Below are positions 27,436-37,160 of a stretch of DNA of 64,000 nucleotides, in pieces. The stretch is from Stieleria sp. JC731. GTDB taxonomy: Bacteria; Planctomycetota; Planctomycetia; Pirellulales; Pirellulaceae. Position 1 is the stretch's first letter. Every line of letters begins with the position of its first letter. Under the pieces are notes generated by a model, which did no database searches, was not told the origin of the DNA, and saw nothing but the letters and a program-made list of their open reading frames with translations. The stretch covers positions 584,481-648,480 of the forward strand of contig NZ_JAJKFQ010000005.1 in the NCBI RefSeq assembly GCF_020966635.1, in the 5' to 3' direction. Position numbers and translations under genes: made by a program.

Positions 27436-27915
27436 ATGCTTGAATCGGTACCGATGACCCGCGAGGGATACAACAAGATTAAGGCGGAAATCGAGCACCT
27501 CGAAAACGACGTGATGCCCGAGATCGTCGAAAAGATTGCTTTGGCGCGAGAAGAAGGCGATTTGAAAGAGAACGCCGAGTACCACGCGCAGCGTGAAAAC
27601 CAAGGCAACGTCAACGCTCGGATCAACCTGCTCAAAGACAAACTCGCGCGTGCCTCTATCGTCGATATTTCGGAACTTCCCAAAGACGAAGTCGCCTTCG
27701 GTTGCACGGTCACGGTCGAGGACCAAGATGACGGGATGGAAGAGGTTTTCACCTTTGTCGGTGCTGGCGAAGAGGACTACCGTAGTGGAAAGATTCTCGT
27801 GACCAGCCCTATCGGCAAAGGCTTGTTGGGAAAGAAGGTCGGTGAAGTCGCTGAGATCGCAGTCCCAGCTGGCTTGATGAAACTGAAGGTCAACAAGATC
27901 GAGTTTCCTGAATAA
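27436..27915 (+). CDS. greA: Transcription elongation factor GreA
   Basis: A 159-residue GreA. It opens [22 protein letters not shown] and holds the acidic coiled-coil tip ([20 protein letters not shown]) that enters the RNA-polymerase secondary channel and stimulates transcript cleavage. The C-terminal FKBP-like domain ends [20 protein letters not shown] and [13 protein letters not shown]. The ATG at 27436, not the upstream GTG 27424, is chosen because GGAG lies six bases upstream of it. The gene sits just after an intrinsic terminator. Confidence 0.95.
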   Translation: MLESVPMTREGYNKIKAEIEHLENDVMPEIVEKIALAREEGDLKENAEYHAQRENQGNVNARINLLKDKLARASIVDISELPKDEVAFGCTVTVEDQDDGMEEVFTFVGAGEEDYRSGKILVTSPIGKGLLGKKVGEVAEIAVPAGLMKLKVNKIEFPE

Positions 27916-28053
27916 TCAGGACCATGTAGCAGCTAGCGAAACTCCGGCAGACCTGTGCTGCGTCGACCTGCAATCAAGTCGACGAGAATCGGTTTGCCGA
28001 GGTTGCACCCAAATCCCTCGCCAGTGTCACCACTCCACGGGTGACGAAACGCC

Positions 28054-28791
28054 GTGTCTGACAAGAAATCGAAAGCGAGTCACCCGCAGAGCACCGGGAC
28101 TGCCCAAGGTGGCTCAGGTGACAATCCCGTTAGCGAAGCTGCTCCGGAGAATAGTCCGGGTTGCATGCCGGCAGTTTTGGCGAGTGCCATCATTGCCGCA
28201 ATTGTCGGATTCATCAGTTGCGGTGTGCTGACATGGCTGATCTTTCAAAAGCAGGACGTGCTGGCCCTTCGCGCGATGCGTGGCAGTGTGATCCCGGCGG
28301 TCGAGCAGAGTTTGTTGTCACCTGAAGAGAAAGCCGCCTCGGTAAAGCTGCTCGGCGACTTTGCCGATCAGCTCGAACGCAAGCAGATCGACGGATGGCA
28401 AGCGTCAGGTGTGATGCAGCGATTGGGACGCTTGCCGATCATCCAGTGGGGGCAAGTGCGCCGCCTAGAAAAGTATGTCGATGATCACGCGGAGAACTTT
28501 GAGGACGACGCGAGTGTTCAGTTTGATCGACTGCGTAAAGGTGTTGAACGCAACAAGGTGACTCGTATCGATTTCGTTCACATCCTTTCGCCTGTGTTGC
28601 AGCCTGGACCGCAAGGTGAAGACGCGCCACTGGTTGAGGACTGGACGGACGAGACGCTGACGGACGTGATTCACCGGGCTCGTTTGGTTGCAGATCGAGG
28701 CGAAGTCGAAGCGGACATCAAAACTGATATCACGATGGATACTCTGATTCGTCGCCAAATCGAAGCGGGCATCAAGGACGGAACGTATTAG
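28054..28791 (+). CDS. Hypothetical single-pass membrane protein, 245 residues
   Basis: Unrecognised family. Residues 1-36 are hydrophilic and Ser/Gly-rich; one membrane helix follows (PAVLASAIIAAIVGFISCGVLTWLIFQ, residues about 39-65). The remainder is a soluble helical domain (LLSPEEKAASVKLLGDFADQLERK, WGQVRRLEKYVDDHAENF) without enzymatic motifs. The N-in topology would put this domain outside the cytoplasm. GTG 28054 is the only reasonable start. It follows greA by 138 bases on the same strand. Confidence 0.65.
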   Translation: MSDKKSKASHPQSTGTAQGGSGDNPVSEAAPENSPGCMPAVLASAIIAAIVGFISCGVLTWLIFQKQDVLALRAMRGSVIPAVEQSLLSPEEKAASVKLLGDFADQLERKQIDGWQASGVMQRLGRLPIIQWGQVRRLEKYVDDHAENFEDDASVQFDRLRKGVERNKVTRIDFVHILSPVLQPGPQGEDAPLVEDWTDETLTDVIHRARLVADRGEVEADIKTDITMDTLIRRQIEAGIKDGTY

Positions 28792-28823
28792 GTGCGTTGG
28801 TACCTCGTGCGAGGCTCCCGCGC

Positions 28824-29251
28824 GTAGTGGATGAGGCGACGAATCCTGTCTCTGTACATCGCAACCGTCGCTAGCGCGAACCGGCTCAGGCGGTTTGGAT
28901 TTCCCTGAGCCGCAACGGCGTTAGACGCGGTTGCGTGAGTTCCCGGCAGCCGGAGGCTGCCACGCAGTGCGTCGCAAGGCGGAGCCTAGCGACGAGATCC
29001 TCGTGCGAGGCTCCCGCCTCGCATGCGTTGTCTCGCGGGCTCCGCCCGCCGATGGAGATTGAAACTCATGCAACCGTCGCTAGCGCGAACCGGCTCAGGT
29101 GTTTGGATTGCCCTGAGCCGCAACGGCGTTAGCCGCGGTTACGTGAATTCTCGGCAGCCGGAGGCTGCCATGCAGTGCGTCGCAAGGCGGAGCCTAGCGA
29201 CGAGATCCTCGTGCGAGGCTCCAACGTGTAGTGGATGAGGCGACGAATCCC
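28824..29251. repeat. Composite repeat region with multi-hairpin core, copies 2 and 3
   Basis: A complete 107-base core lies at 28944-29050 and a truncated one at 29152-29222. The GTAGTGGATGAGGCGACGAA motif occurs at 28824 and again at 29228; both follow a CCTCGTGCGAGGCTCC break in the core, so the motif joins at the same place. AACCGTCGCTAGCGCGAACC arms flank the cores; the last arm copy runs on to about 29336. Confidence 0.85.
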
Positions 29252-29541
29252 GCCTTAATACATTCAACCGTCGCTAGCGCGAACCGGCTCAGGTGTTTGG
29301 GTTTCCCTGAGCCGCAACGGCGTTAGCCGCGGTTATGTGTTATTGCGACTTCCGGTAACTAAGGGACAGAGCCCTGCCGCTTGTGCACTCTACCTGCTTC
29401 GCGTCTTTTCTAGGGGCATCTAACCGGAAACGCTTGCCAACACCAACAATTCGACTCCCACAATCGCTTGACCTTCCACTAAATTTCATTGGCTGCAGGA
29501 ACGCACCAAAATCTGTCACTTGAGTCCGGAGCTTCGTCGCT

Positions 29542-31134
29542 GTGAAACAACGTAAAATTGTCATTGTCGGCGCTGGGCCTGGAGGGCTTGCGTCTGCCAT
29601 GCAATTGGCACATGCCGGTTGCGATGTGACAGTTTTGGAGCGCCGAGATCGGCCCGGAGGGCGAACGTCCGCAATTGAACGTGACGGGTTCCGATTCGAT
29701 TGTGGCCCGACGTTTTTCCTTTACCCTCGGGTGCTTAAAGAAATCTTTCAGTCGGTCGGCTATGACCTGATGAAAGAGGTCCCGATGCGGCGTCTGGATC
29801 CCCAATATCGATTGACGTTTGGGGCCGGTGGGCAGTTGGATTGTACGCCGGACATGGACGAAATGGATCGCCAGATTGCACAGTTCTCACCACAGGACGT
29901 CGGTGCACTTCGTCGTTACATGAACGACAATCGCGTCAAGCTAGAAAAGTTCCGCCCGATCCTTGAGTCACCATTCTGTTCGGTCGGCGATTTTCTTAAG
30001 CCATCGTTGCTTGGCGCGGCGCCTCATTTGCATCCGATGCGATCCCTCGGTACAGAGCTTGGCCGATACTTTGCTGACCCTCGACTGGTGATCGCGTTTG
30101 CGTTTCAGTCAAAGTATCTGGGCATGAGTCCGTTTAACTGCCCAAGCCTATTTAGCATCCTCTCGTTTTTGGAATACGAGCACGGCGTGTGGCATCCGAT
30201 CGGTGGGTGTGCGCGAGTAAGTGAACGGATGGCGGAAATTGCGAAGAAGATGGGGGTTCGTTTCCACTACGATGAACCCGTTCGTTCGGCAGAACTGGAT
30301 GGGCGAAAGATCAAATCGCTAACAACCGATCACGCGACCTATACCGCCGATGCTTTTGTTGTGAACGCTGACTTTGCAAACTGGATTTCCAACACCATTC
30401 CGAATCAGGTCCGGAAGCGATGGTCAAACGAATCCATCGCCAAGAAGCGATTCTCGTGTAGCACGTTTATGCTGTACTTGGGGATCGATGGGATCTATGA
30501 AGACCTGCCACATCACAGCATTCATATCAGTCGCGACTACGAACGCAATCTTCACGAGATCGAACAGTCACACTCGCTAAGCCAAGACCCTTCGTTCTAT
30601 GTGCAGAACGCATGTGTGACCGACCGAAGCTTAGCACCACGTGGTAAGAGTACGTTGTATGTCCTTGTTCCCGTGACACATCAGACAGGTTCGATTGATT
30701 GGGAAAAGGAGGCACCCGCGTTTCGAGAACTGACTTTGGATCGGCTCAGCCAAATCGGTCTCGGTGATATCCGGCAACGAATCGTGACGGAGCATATGCT
30801 GACACCGCAAACTTGGGAGTCGGACTATCAGATTCATAAGGGAGCGACGTTTAATCTGGCTCACAATCTTGGCCAGATGCTGCACAATCGCCCGAGGAAC
30901 CGTTTCGAAGAAATCCAAGGGATGTACTTGGTCGGCGGCGGCACTCATCCTGGCAGCGGCCTGCCAGTAATCTACGAATCGAGCCGAATTACGACGAAAC
31001 TGCTGCTGAAAGATTTGGGCATGCCTTATCCGACATGCCCGGAGAAAAACGCTGCAGAGGTGAAACTGCGTCCGGTTCCGCACAAGGTGGCGTTGTCACC
31101 TGCGGCGTGCCGCAATATCGGTTCGGATTGTTAG
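29542..31134 (+). CDS. CrtI-type carotenoid/phytoene desaturase-like FAD oxidoreductase
   Basis: A 530-residue flavoprotein. The N-terminal dinucleotide fold reads KIVIVGAGPGGLASAMQL with VLERRDRPGGRTSAIE, and the FAD-binding C-terminal motif is LVGGGTHPGSGLPVIYESS. GFRFDCGPTFFLYPRVL is typical of the CrtI/CrtN/CrtD group, whose members desaturate or otherwise oxidise phytoene, squalene-like or carotenoid chains. The exact substrate cannot be read: no CrtB or other carotenoid gene is next to it. The last 35 residues are an extension beyond the family core. GTG 29542 gives the conserved N-terminus. Likely peripheral membrane enzyme. Confidence 0.87.
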   Translation: MKQRKIVIVGAGPGGLASAMQLAHAGCDVTVLERRDRPGGRTSAIERDGFRFDCGPTFFLYPRVLKEIFQSVGYDLMKEVPMRRLDPQYRLTFGAGGQLDCTPDMDEMDRQIAQFSPQDVGALRRYMNDNRVKLEKFRPILESPFCSVGDFLKPSLLGAAPHLHPMRSLGTELGRYFADPRLVIAFAFQSKYLGMSPFNCPSLFSILSFLEYEHGVWHPIGGCARVSERMAEIAKKMGVRFHYDEPVRSAELDGRKIKSLTTDHATYTADAFVVNADFANWISNTIPNQVRKRWSNESIAKKRFSCSTFMLYLGIDGIYEDLPHHSIHISRDYERNLHEIEQSHSLSQDPSFYVQNACVTDRSLAPRGKSTLYVLVPVTHQTGSIDWEKEAPAFRELTLDRLSQIGLGDIRQRIVTEHMLTPQTWESDYQIHKGATFNLAHNLGQMLHNRPRNRFEEIQGMYLVGGGTHPGSGLPVIYESSRITTKLLLKDLGMPYPTCPEKNAAEVKLRPVPHKVALSPAACRNIGSDC

Positions 31135-31208
31135 CCATCCGACCGTCACAACTGTGACGGTTTCGATTGCCAGTTGCTGTGGGCTTGCGAAAACCGCACA
31201 AGCAATGG

Positions 31209-32258
31209 TTAACGCGATGGGGGTTCGCTGGACAACAGCATCAACGCTTCGAGGATACGGTTCTTTTGTTCGTCCTTGAGCACAAAGTATTGATCTCGAC
31301 CATCACTTTTTGGCTCAAAGGTGGTCAAGCCGTCTTCCTGGACAGTGACAGCGCCTTTGGGTGAAAGATCAAAGTATGCGTGTTGTGGCCTGACAGCCTG
31401 CAAAACCGCAGTCAGATCCCACGTCGGGCGGTCGTGAGGCGGAGGGTTATAGAGGACGTAAGCTTCCGCGACTGGATGATGTTCGACATATCCATAGTCG
31501 CGTTCGATGCTTTGGTGTGGATAGCGAAGGTTTAGCCCGATTTCAAATCCGCTCCAGACGATCGACGTCGGCCAGTTGTTCGCAAGGTACGTGGCACTTT
31601 CAAGATCTTTGACCACGTTGTATTCCTTGTGGTCATACAGTTCACCTTTGTTGTTTGGGATCTTGGTGAAGGCGCCAGCCATTGCTGAGAGCAACCGCAC
31701 TTTCTGTTTGACGAGTTCAACGCCGGTAAGTTTGCTGATGTCATCAGCAGGTGATTGCAATAGGTTTGCCAAGTTTGTCGAAAAGCCGACTTGGGCGATC
31801 ACGACACTATGGTCCTCGGCGGCAGCAAGTGTTTTTCGCAGAAGGGTAACTGCGGACGGAGCGTCGTTGCCGCTGGTCAAGTCATGTGGGTAACGCAGTT
31901 GACCTTGATCGGTCTGTTCGGCAAGTACGTTGTAGCGTCCTGCCTCCGGTGTCACATTGCTTCGACAAACGCCGATGGGGATTTCACCGCGACCGTAGAA
32001 TGTGTTCACGCAATCGGTGAAGGCAGCCGCTAGCTGGTGATCTTTGGTAATGGTGACGGCGAGCAGTTCACATTCGCCGCGAGACTGCAACGCGTGAATC
32101 ATCGCCAAGGCTTGCACGTCGTCGCAGTCGTTGCCGATATCGGTGTCAAAGATCAGTTGAACAGGTCGGTCAGCAGCAACAGCATTGTTGGCTAGGCAGA
32201 GCGAAACGCTAAGAAGTGTCACACGAAGAAAAGCGCCGCACAGCAGTTTGATTCGCAC
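31209..32258 (-). CDS. Secreted nucleoside hydrolase-like protein
   Basis: A 349-residue protein with a signal peptide (LRVTLLSVSLCLANNAVAAD). The Asp cluster LIFDTDIGNDCDDVQALAMI matches the calcium site of inosine-uridine nucleoside hydrolases, with TKDH in place of the usual later histidine segment, and KEYNVVKDLESA holding the terminal metal Asp/Asn region. Such enzymes split ribonucleosides; the export signal suggests nucleoside salvage or another ribosyl substrate outside the cytoplasm. Planctomycetes carry many secreted relatives. It is convergent with the desaturase gene and has a GTG start with GGA eight bases upstream. Confidence 0.85.
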   Translation of the reverse strand: MRIKLLCGAFLRVTLLSVSLCLANNAVAADRPVQLIFDTDIGNDCDDVQALAMIHALQSRGECELLAVTITKDHQLAAAFTDCVNTFYGRGEIPIGVCRSNVTPEAGRYNVLAEQTDQGQLRYPHDLTSGNDAPSAVTLLRKTLAAAEDHSVVIAQVGFSTNLANLLQSPADDISKLTGVELVKQKVRLLSAMAGAFTKIPNNKGELYDHKEYNVVKDLESATYLANNWPTSIVWSGFEIGLNLRYPHQSIERDYGYVEHHPVAEAYVLYNPPPHDRPTWDLTAVLQAVRPQHAYFDLSPKGAVTVQEDGLTTFEPKSDGRDQYFVLKDEQKNRILEALMLLSSEPPSR

Positions 32259-32387
32259 GGGAAAGATCCGAGATGGAGGGAATTGGGGAGGGCAAGTTCC
32301 ACAGTTTATTGGACCTGTCCGCGCAATTCCAGCAATCTCGCCAATTCCCGCCCCCTGATGCCGGCGTCGAGCAGTGATCAGTTCAAG

Positions 32388-33452
32388 CTATCGAGCAATT
32401 GTGGATTCGATCGCGGCGATGAAGTCGTCGATGTGTTCTTGTTGCGTTGCGAACGAGGTGACCAGCCGGTACAGACCCTCGCCCTTCTTTAATTTTCCAG
32501 CAAACTCTGCCGGGACTGGCCAAGGATAAAATTTGGCTCCCTTATCGAGCAGCTTCTTGGCTAAATCTTTAGGCATGGTGACAAACAGCTCGTTGGATTG
32601 ACATTTCCACGCGATGCGAAGCTCTTCGAAGTGATCGAGCCGTTTGGCGAGTTCGTCCGACATCGCGTTGGAGTGTTTGGCCAGCGAAATCCACAGATCG
32701 TTGTCCAGGTAGGCGTGGAACTGAGCCGCGATGAATCGTGTTTTTGAAAACAGTTGGGCCGCGCGTTTGCGGATAAACGGCAGTTGCTTCGCTCGCGCCG
32801 GATCCATAAACACCAAGGCTTCTGCGCACCAACAGCCATTTTTCGTGCCACCGAATGACAAAATGTCGATACCGGATTTCCAAGTCATCTCTGCTGGCGA
32901 AACGCCGAGACGAACCATTGCGTTTGCAAACCGAGCTCCGTCCATGTGCAGCGGTAGTCCGAATGAATGAGTCAGTTCGGAGATTTGCTTCAGTTCATCG
33001 CAAGTGTAAAGCGTTCCGACTTCGGTGGATTGCGTCAGGCTAACGGCCATGGGTTGCCCGTGATGGACAAAGTTTGGATCGAACCTCTCAAGGCCTTCGC
33101 GTAAGTGTTCTGGATCCAGCTTGCCGTACGCTCCGTCGATCGGCGCCAGTCGAGCACCGGAGGTAAAGAATTCCGGTGCACCGCATTCGTCCTCAATCAT
33201 GTGGGCTTCACGATGGCAAAGCACAAACCCACCAGGGCGGTTGAATGCCGACATGGCCAACGAGTTCGCTGCGGTACCGGTTCCGACGAAGAACACCGCG
33301 ACTTCGCGTTCGAACAAATCGTTGAATCGAGCTTCCAGCTTTTTGTCTAGCTCGCTTTCTCCGTAAGCCGGCGAGAAGCCTTCGGAGTGTTGCCGCAATG
33401 ATTCGGCGATTTCGTTGGCGGCGCCTGCCCAGTTGTCACTTGCAAAAATCAT
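32388..33452 (-). CDS. ltaE: Low-specificity L-threonine aldolase
   Basis: A 354-residue fold-type I PLP enzyme. The PLP lysine is in SFGGTKNGCW; GTGTAANSLAM binds the phosphate; the aspartate in LPLHMDGARFANAM pairs with the pyridine nitrogen, and SEGFSPAYGE opens the substrate site. The enzyme cleaves L-threonine and L-allo-threonine to glycine and acetaldehyde. The usual length (about 340 residues) and order of motifs fit. ATG 33452 is the start. It stands by itself in front of a 430-base gap and is followed, on the same strand, by the nucleoside hydrolase. Confidence 0.93.
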   Translation of the reverse strand: MIFASDNWAGAANEIAESLRQHSEGFSPAYGESELDKKLEARFNDLFEREVAVFFVGTGTAANSLAMSAFNRPGGFVLCHREAHMIEDECGAPEFFTSGARLAPIDGAYGKLDPEHLREGLERFDPNFVHHGQPMAVSLTQSTEVGTLYTCDELKQISELTHSFGLPLHMDGARFANAMVRLGVSPAEMTWKSGIDILSFGGTKNGCWCAEALVFMDPARAKQLPFIRKRAAQLFSKTRFIAAQFHAYLDNDLWISLAKHSNAMSDELAKRLDHFEELRIAWKCQSNELFVTMPKDLAKKLLDKGAKFYPWPVPAEFAGKLKKGEGLYRLVTSFATQQEHIDDFIAAIESTIAR

Positions 33453-33885
33453 GGTGTTTTAAAAAGCCGGAGATTCGTTGACGAGCCAATGAGTGACCGT
33501 TCAAGTGCCGGGGCGTTCGCAAAGGGATTGGGGGGCCTAGATCCCTCGCAGCGTTTCGCGGCTGGAACGATTCTTCTATGCAAACGGAATCTATCGCGTC
33601 CCAACACGTCTTGAAAGTCACTCGGTCAGGAGTTCGAGCTAGGGCGTCATCCTTGCGTTCATTTCTGGTGGGATGCCGTTTGTGCCAACTTTATGTCCGC
33701 CATTTGCCAGATGCTCAGCGCTGTCGCACTCTCGCATTGCTGCAAGAATCCGTCACAATGGGGCGCGAGTATGGCTGGTAGACGCTTCAGCTGACCGATT
33801 TTGTTTGTCGAAAATCGCGGGGTTGTAGCGACGCAATGATGCTCCCAGCGAGTGGTAACGATTCAATGCAACGCAGAGTGATAGG
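33453..33885. other. Gene-free divergent region, nothing recognised
   Basis: About 430 bases between the leftward ltaE and the rightward hemL. A 67-codon frame at 33578-33781 has no ribosome site or family features. No repeat of the window's families. Confidence 0.4.
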
Positions 33886-35187
33886 ATGGCAGACGTCAAA
33901 GTAGGTGCGGGACCGAAGAGTGTGGCGGCGTTTGAGCGAGCAAGGAAGCTGATGCCCGGTGGTGTAAATAGCCCCGCGCGAGCCTTCGGGGCGGTCGGTG
34001 GTACTCCGCTGTTTATCGAACGTGGCGAAGGCCCGTACCTGTTCGACATCGATGGTCGCCGCTACATCGACTATATCGGATCGTGGGGGCCGATGATTCT
34101 GGGCCATCGTCATCCTGAAGTCATTCAAGCGATCGAAGAGGCCGTGGCCAAAGGGACCAGCTTTGGTGCCCCAACGGAAGCGGAGTCCAGGTTGGCTGAG
34201 CAGATCATTGACGCTGTCCCCAGCATCGAAAAGGTTCGCTTGGTCAATAGCGGGACCGAAGCAACGATGAGCGCGATTCGTGTTGCTCGCGGTGCGACCG
34301 GACGCAACAAAGTCATCAAGTTCTCAGGGAACTATCACGGGCATGTCGATAGCCTTTTGGTCGCCGCGGGCAGCGCCGCTGCGACACTGGGCGTCCCCGA
34401 TTCGCCCGGTGTGACGCCTGGTGCTGGGCAAGACACGATTGTCTTGCAGTACAACGATTGCGAGGGCGTTAAAAATGCGTTCGCGCAGCACGCCGGAGAA
34501 ATTGCCGCGGTGATTTTGGAACCGGTCGTCGGAAACATGGGATGCGTGATCCCCGAGATGGAATTCCTGAATACATTGCGGTTAGAGACTTTGGCGGACG
34601 GCGCGATCCTGATTTTTGACGAGGTGATGACCGGATTCCGATTGGCCTACGGTGGAGCGCAAGAGAGGTTCGGGGTTGTTCCCGATATGACCACGCTCGG
34701 AAAAGTCGTCGGCGGCGGGATGCCATTGGGGGCCTATGGTGGTCGTGCCGACATCATGGACAACGTTCTGCCGGCGGGCAAGGTTTTCCAAGCGGGGACT
34801 TTGAGCGGAAATCCTGTCGCGGTAGCTGCCGGAAGTGCAACGCTGAAGTCACTCGAAACCGATTCGCCTTATGAGCAGCTCGATGAGATGGGCGAACGAA
34901 TGGCAACGGGCTTAGCCGCAGTTGCGACCAAGCACGGTGTGCCTCACCAGGTTCAGCAAATCGGCAGCATGATGACGTTGTTTTTCAACGGGAGCCCAGT
35001 TCAGAATTGGCCCGATGCCGATCGAAGCGACCGAGAGATGTTTGGACGCTACTTCTGGGGCTTGATCGAAGAAGGCGTCTATATGCCGTGCAGCCAATTT
35101 GAAGCGTTGTTCTTTGGCAGTCAGCACAGCGAGTCGATCATCGATGAAACTCTCGATGCCGTCGATCGCGTCCTATCGAAGATTTAA
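33886..35187 (+). CDS. hemL: Glutamate-1-semialdehyde 2,1-aminomutase
   Basis: A 433-residue PLP enzyme that turns glutamate-1-semialdehyde into 5-aminolevulinate, the first committed product of C5 haem synthesis. Seen: SPARAFGAVGGTPLFIERG, YIDYIGSWGPMILGH, RLVNSGTEATMSAIRVAR, KFSGNYHGHVDSLL, the PLP lysine in TTLGKVVGGGMPLGAYGG, and FQAGTLSGNPVAVAAG. The SxGTEATM and GGGMPLGA motifs separate it from other class III transaminases. Start ATG 33886 is preceded by GAGTGATAGG. No other haem genes are adjacent. Confidence 0.96.
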   Translation: MADVKVGAGPKSVAAFERARKLMPGGVNSPARAFGAVGGTPLFIERGEGPYLFDIDGRRYIDYIGSWGPMILGHRHPEVIQAIEEAVAKGTSFGAPTEAESRLAEQIIDAVPSIEKVRLVNSGTEATMSAIRVARGATGRNKVIKFSGNYHGHVDSLLVAAGSAAATLGVPDSPGVTPGAGQDTIVLQYNDCEGVKNAFAQHAGEIAAVILEPVVGNMGCVIPEMEFLNTLRLETLADGAILIFDEVMTGFRLAYGGAQERFGVVPDMTTLGKVVGGGMPLGAYGGRADIMDNVLPAGKVFQAGTLSGNPVAVAAGSATLKSLETDSPYEQLDEMGERMATGLAAVATKHGVPHQVQQIGSMMTLFFNGSPVQNWPDADRSDREMFGRYFWGLIEEGVYMPCSQFEALFFGSQHSESIIDETLDAVDRVLSKI

Positions 35188-35242
35188 GTGTCGATAGTTT
35201 TTCAACCGTTGGTATCCCAAATCGGCCGAGGTTGCGCGGACT

Positions 35243-35536
35243 GAATGAGCCGCAAAGGCGTTAGCCGCGGTTGGGTGCATTCCCGGCAGCCGGAGGCTGC
35301 CATTCAGTGCGTCGCAAGGCGGCGCCCAGCGACGAGATCCTCGTGCGAGGCTCCTGCCTCGCATGCGATGTCTTGCGGGCTCTGCCCGCCGGTCAAGTTT
35401 GAATCTCATTTAACCGTCGCTAGCGCGAACCGGCTCAGGTGTTTGTTCCCCTGAGCCGCAAAGGCGCTAGCCGCGGTTGGGTGAGTCGATCGCCAGGCCC
35501 GAGGCAAACCGCGAGCTGGCGCTCTGCGGCTGATAG
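35243..35536. repeat. Composite repeat with multi-hairpin core, copy 4
   Basis: A complete 107-base core at 35284-35390 is flanked by AGCCGCAAAGGCGTTAGCCG and CCGTCGCTAGCGCGAACCGG arms; it then runs into a different arm pair (CGAGCTGGCGCTCTGCGGCT) belonging to the CGCCAGCGTGCGGTT family. Confidence 0.85.
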
Positions 35537-35618
35537 AACTGCAGTGTTGGTGATGCGTCATCAGCGGCTGGCGCGGCAGCGTGCGATGAACGCTCAATCG
35601 CCGTTTGTCAAACCGATC

Positions 35619-36617
35619 CTATTCTTCACGCACGTCTGCAGTCAGAACTGCTTTGGCGGTCACGGATTGTTCTCCACCGGTCTTGATCTCAATGGTTGAC
35701 TTTGTTGGACCGTTGACATCGGCAGCGGTGAAGTTCGCCCGCACGATATGCACACGCTTGGCAACTTTGGACTCGGGGAAGTCAACATCCCAGCCTTCGC
35801 ATGTGATCGAGTCGATCGTGAAGTCGCTGTTGCCTTTGATCACCAACTGCTTCATCAACTTTTCACCCGGTTTGACGCTGCCGAACGCGATCGCTTGGGG
35901 CGAAATGGTCAGCGGGCTTTCGATGCTACCGGAGACTTTGAAGGGGACTTCGGGACGTTTGTTATCGTTTGTGATCACAACGATTTCGTCTTGAAAAGAG
36001 CCTGTCGGGGCGTCTTCACGGACGGCAACGGTCAGTTCATAAGTCACACGGGTGCCGCTACGGCTGACCATTTTGGAGGTTGGGACCAACCAAGGGACGT
36101 TGCTACGGACATCCGCAATCTGCCAATCCGACCGTCCAGCGTAGAGAATCTTTGACGTTTTCGATTGCGGTTCGCCTTGGCTGATCGCACCAAAGTCGAT
36201 CGATCCAGGGTGGAAGACCATATCGCTACGGATGTAACCATCAACGCGCAGTCGGACTTCGCTGTAGAAAGGCTCGTCGACCACAACGGTTAGTGTTGCA
36301 CCTTTCTTGCCACGAAATGTGTCGGTGTTGAAACGCGCGAGAATCGAGCCGGTCTGACCAGGTTGGATGTATTCGGTTTCGATGATCGGCGTGGTGCAAC
36401 CGCAGCTGCGACGAACCGTTCGGAGGTGCAGCGGTTTGGTATAGGGATTGTGAATCGGAAAACGGAATTCGGTTTTTGCTGCGACCGCAACGGTTCCGAA
36501 GTCGTGCGTTTTTACAGGGAAGGCGTTGTCTGGCCACGCGGCTAGTCCTTCGGTTGCTCCGCCAGCGAGCAAGCAAATGGTGAAGGCAAGAGTCGCGACG
36601 AATTTCGCGCGTGACAT
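35619..36617 (-). CDS. Exported DUF1573 protein
   Basis: A 332-residue secreted protein. A signal peptide (FVATLAFTICLLAGGATEGLAA) precedes the DUF1573 domain: HDFGTVAVAAKTEFRFPI, the CGC motif in VRRSCGCTTPIIET, and PGQTGSILARFNTDTFRGKKG. Two further Ig-like/ASPM-like domains follow (GSIDFGAISQGE..., AIAFGSVKPGEKLMKQL). DUF1573 proteins are common exported planctomycete and bacteroidete proteins of unknown role, probably binding or structural. ATG 36617 is chosen for its GGGGGA upstream and the good signal peptide. A 42-residue upstream extension is rejected. Confidence 0.85.
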   Translation of the reverse strand: MSRAKFVATLAFTICLLAGGATEGLAAWPDNAFPVKTHDFGTVAVAAKTEFRFPIHNPYTKPLHLRTVRRSCGCTTPIIETEYIQPGQTGSILARFNTDTFRGKKGATLTVVVDEPFYSEVRLRVDGYIRSDMVFHPGSIDFGAISQGEPQSKTSKILYAGRSDWQIADVRSNVPWLVPTSKMVSRSGTRVTYELTVAVREDAPTGSFQDEIVVITNDNKRPEVPFKVSGSIESPLTISPQAIAFGSVKPGEKLMKQLVIKGNSDFTIDSITCEGWDVDFPESKVAKRVHIVRANFTAADVNGPTKSTIEIKTGGEQSVTAKAVLTADVREE

Positions 36618-37160
36618 TTTCGATCCCCCGGTAGGCGTTTCTGTTGTGATCAGTTCATTTAGCGCGAATGTCGCTATCAACGTTCCCCGCTTGAGGGAAC
36701 TTAGGTCAAAAAAAGCATCATGGTGACTTTCCCGCAACATCATGTCACCAGAACAAGTGGCAGCAGCGTCAAGGCGTCAACACAACTGGGAACCAGCTCA
36801 TCAGCGAATCTGTGAACGCCACAATACCGAAGATTTAGCGTCCAATTGCCAATCGAATCCTCGTTTGCCTAACCAGTCTGCATGGCACTGAGTGAGATGC
36901 CTGAGTGACTTGAAAATCATTACGAATCAGACTAATCGGGGCAAGTCAATCCATTGTTGGATAACGCTTTTTCCACAAGATCAAAACGATCGTGCGACTC
37001 GGATATTGCAGTTGCGTTAACATTGAGGCCTGATGGGAGACCAAAGTTCACCACAATGCGATGCTGAAGTCCTCGTTGGGGTTTCAGATTTGTTGCTAAG
37101 GAAAGCTGATTAAATTGCAACGTTTTTGAAATTGTTTGGGCGTCGTTGGTTGGAGTCTAT
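36618..37160. other. Gene-free upstream region, nothing recognised
   Basis: About 540 bases with no credible frame on either strand and none of the window's repeat families. Presumably the promoter of the DUF1573 gene. Confidence 0.4.
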
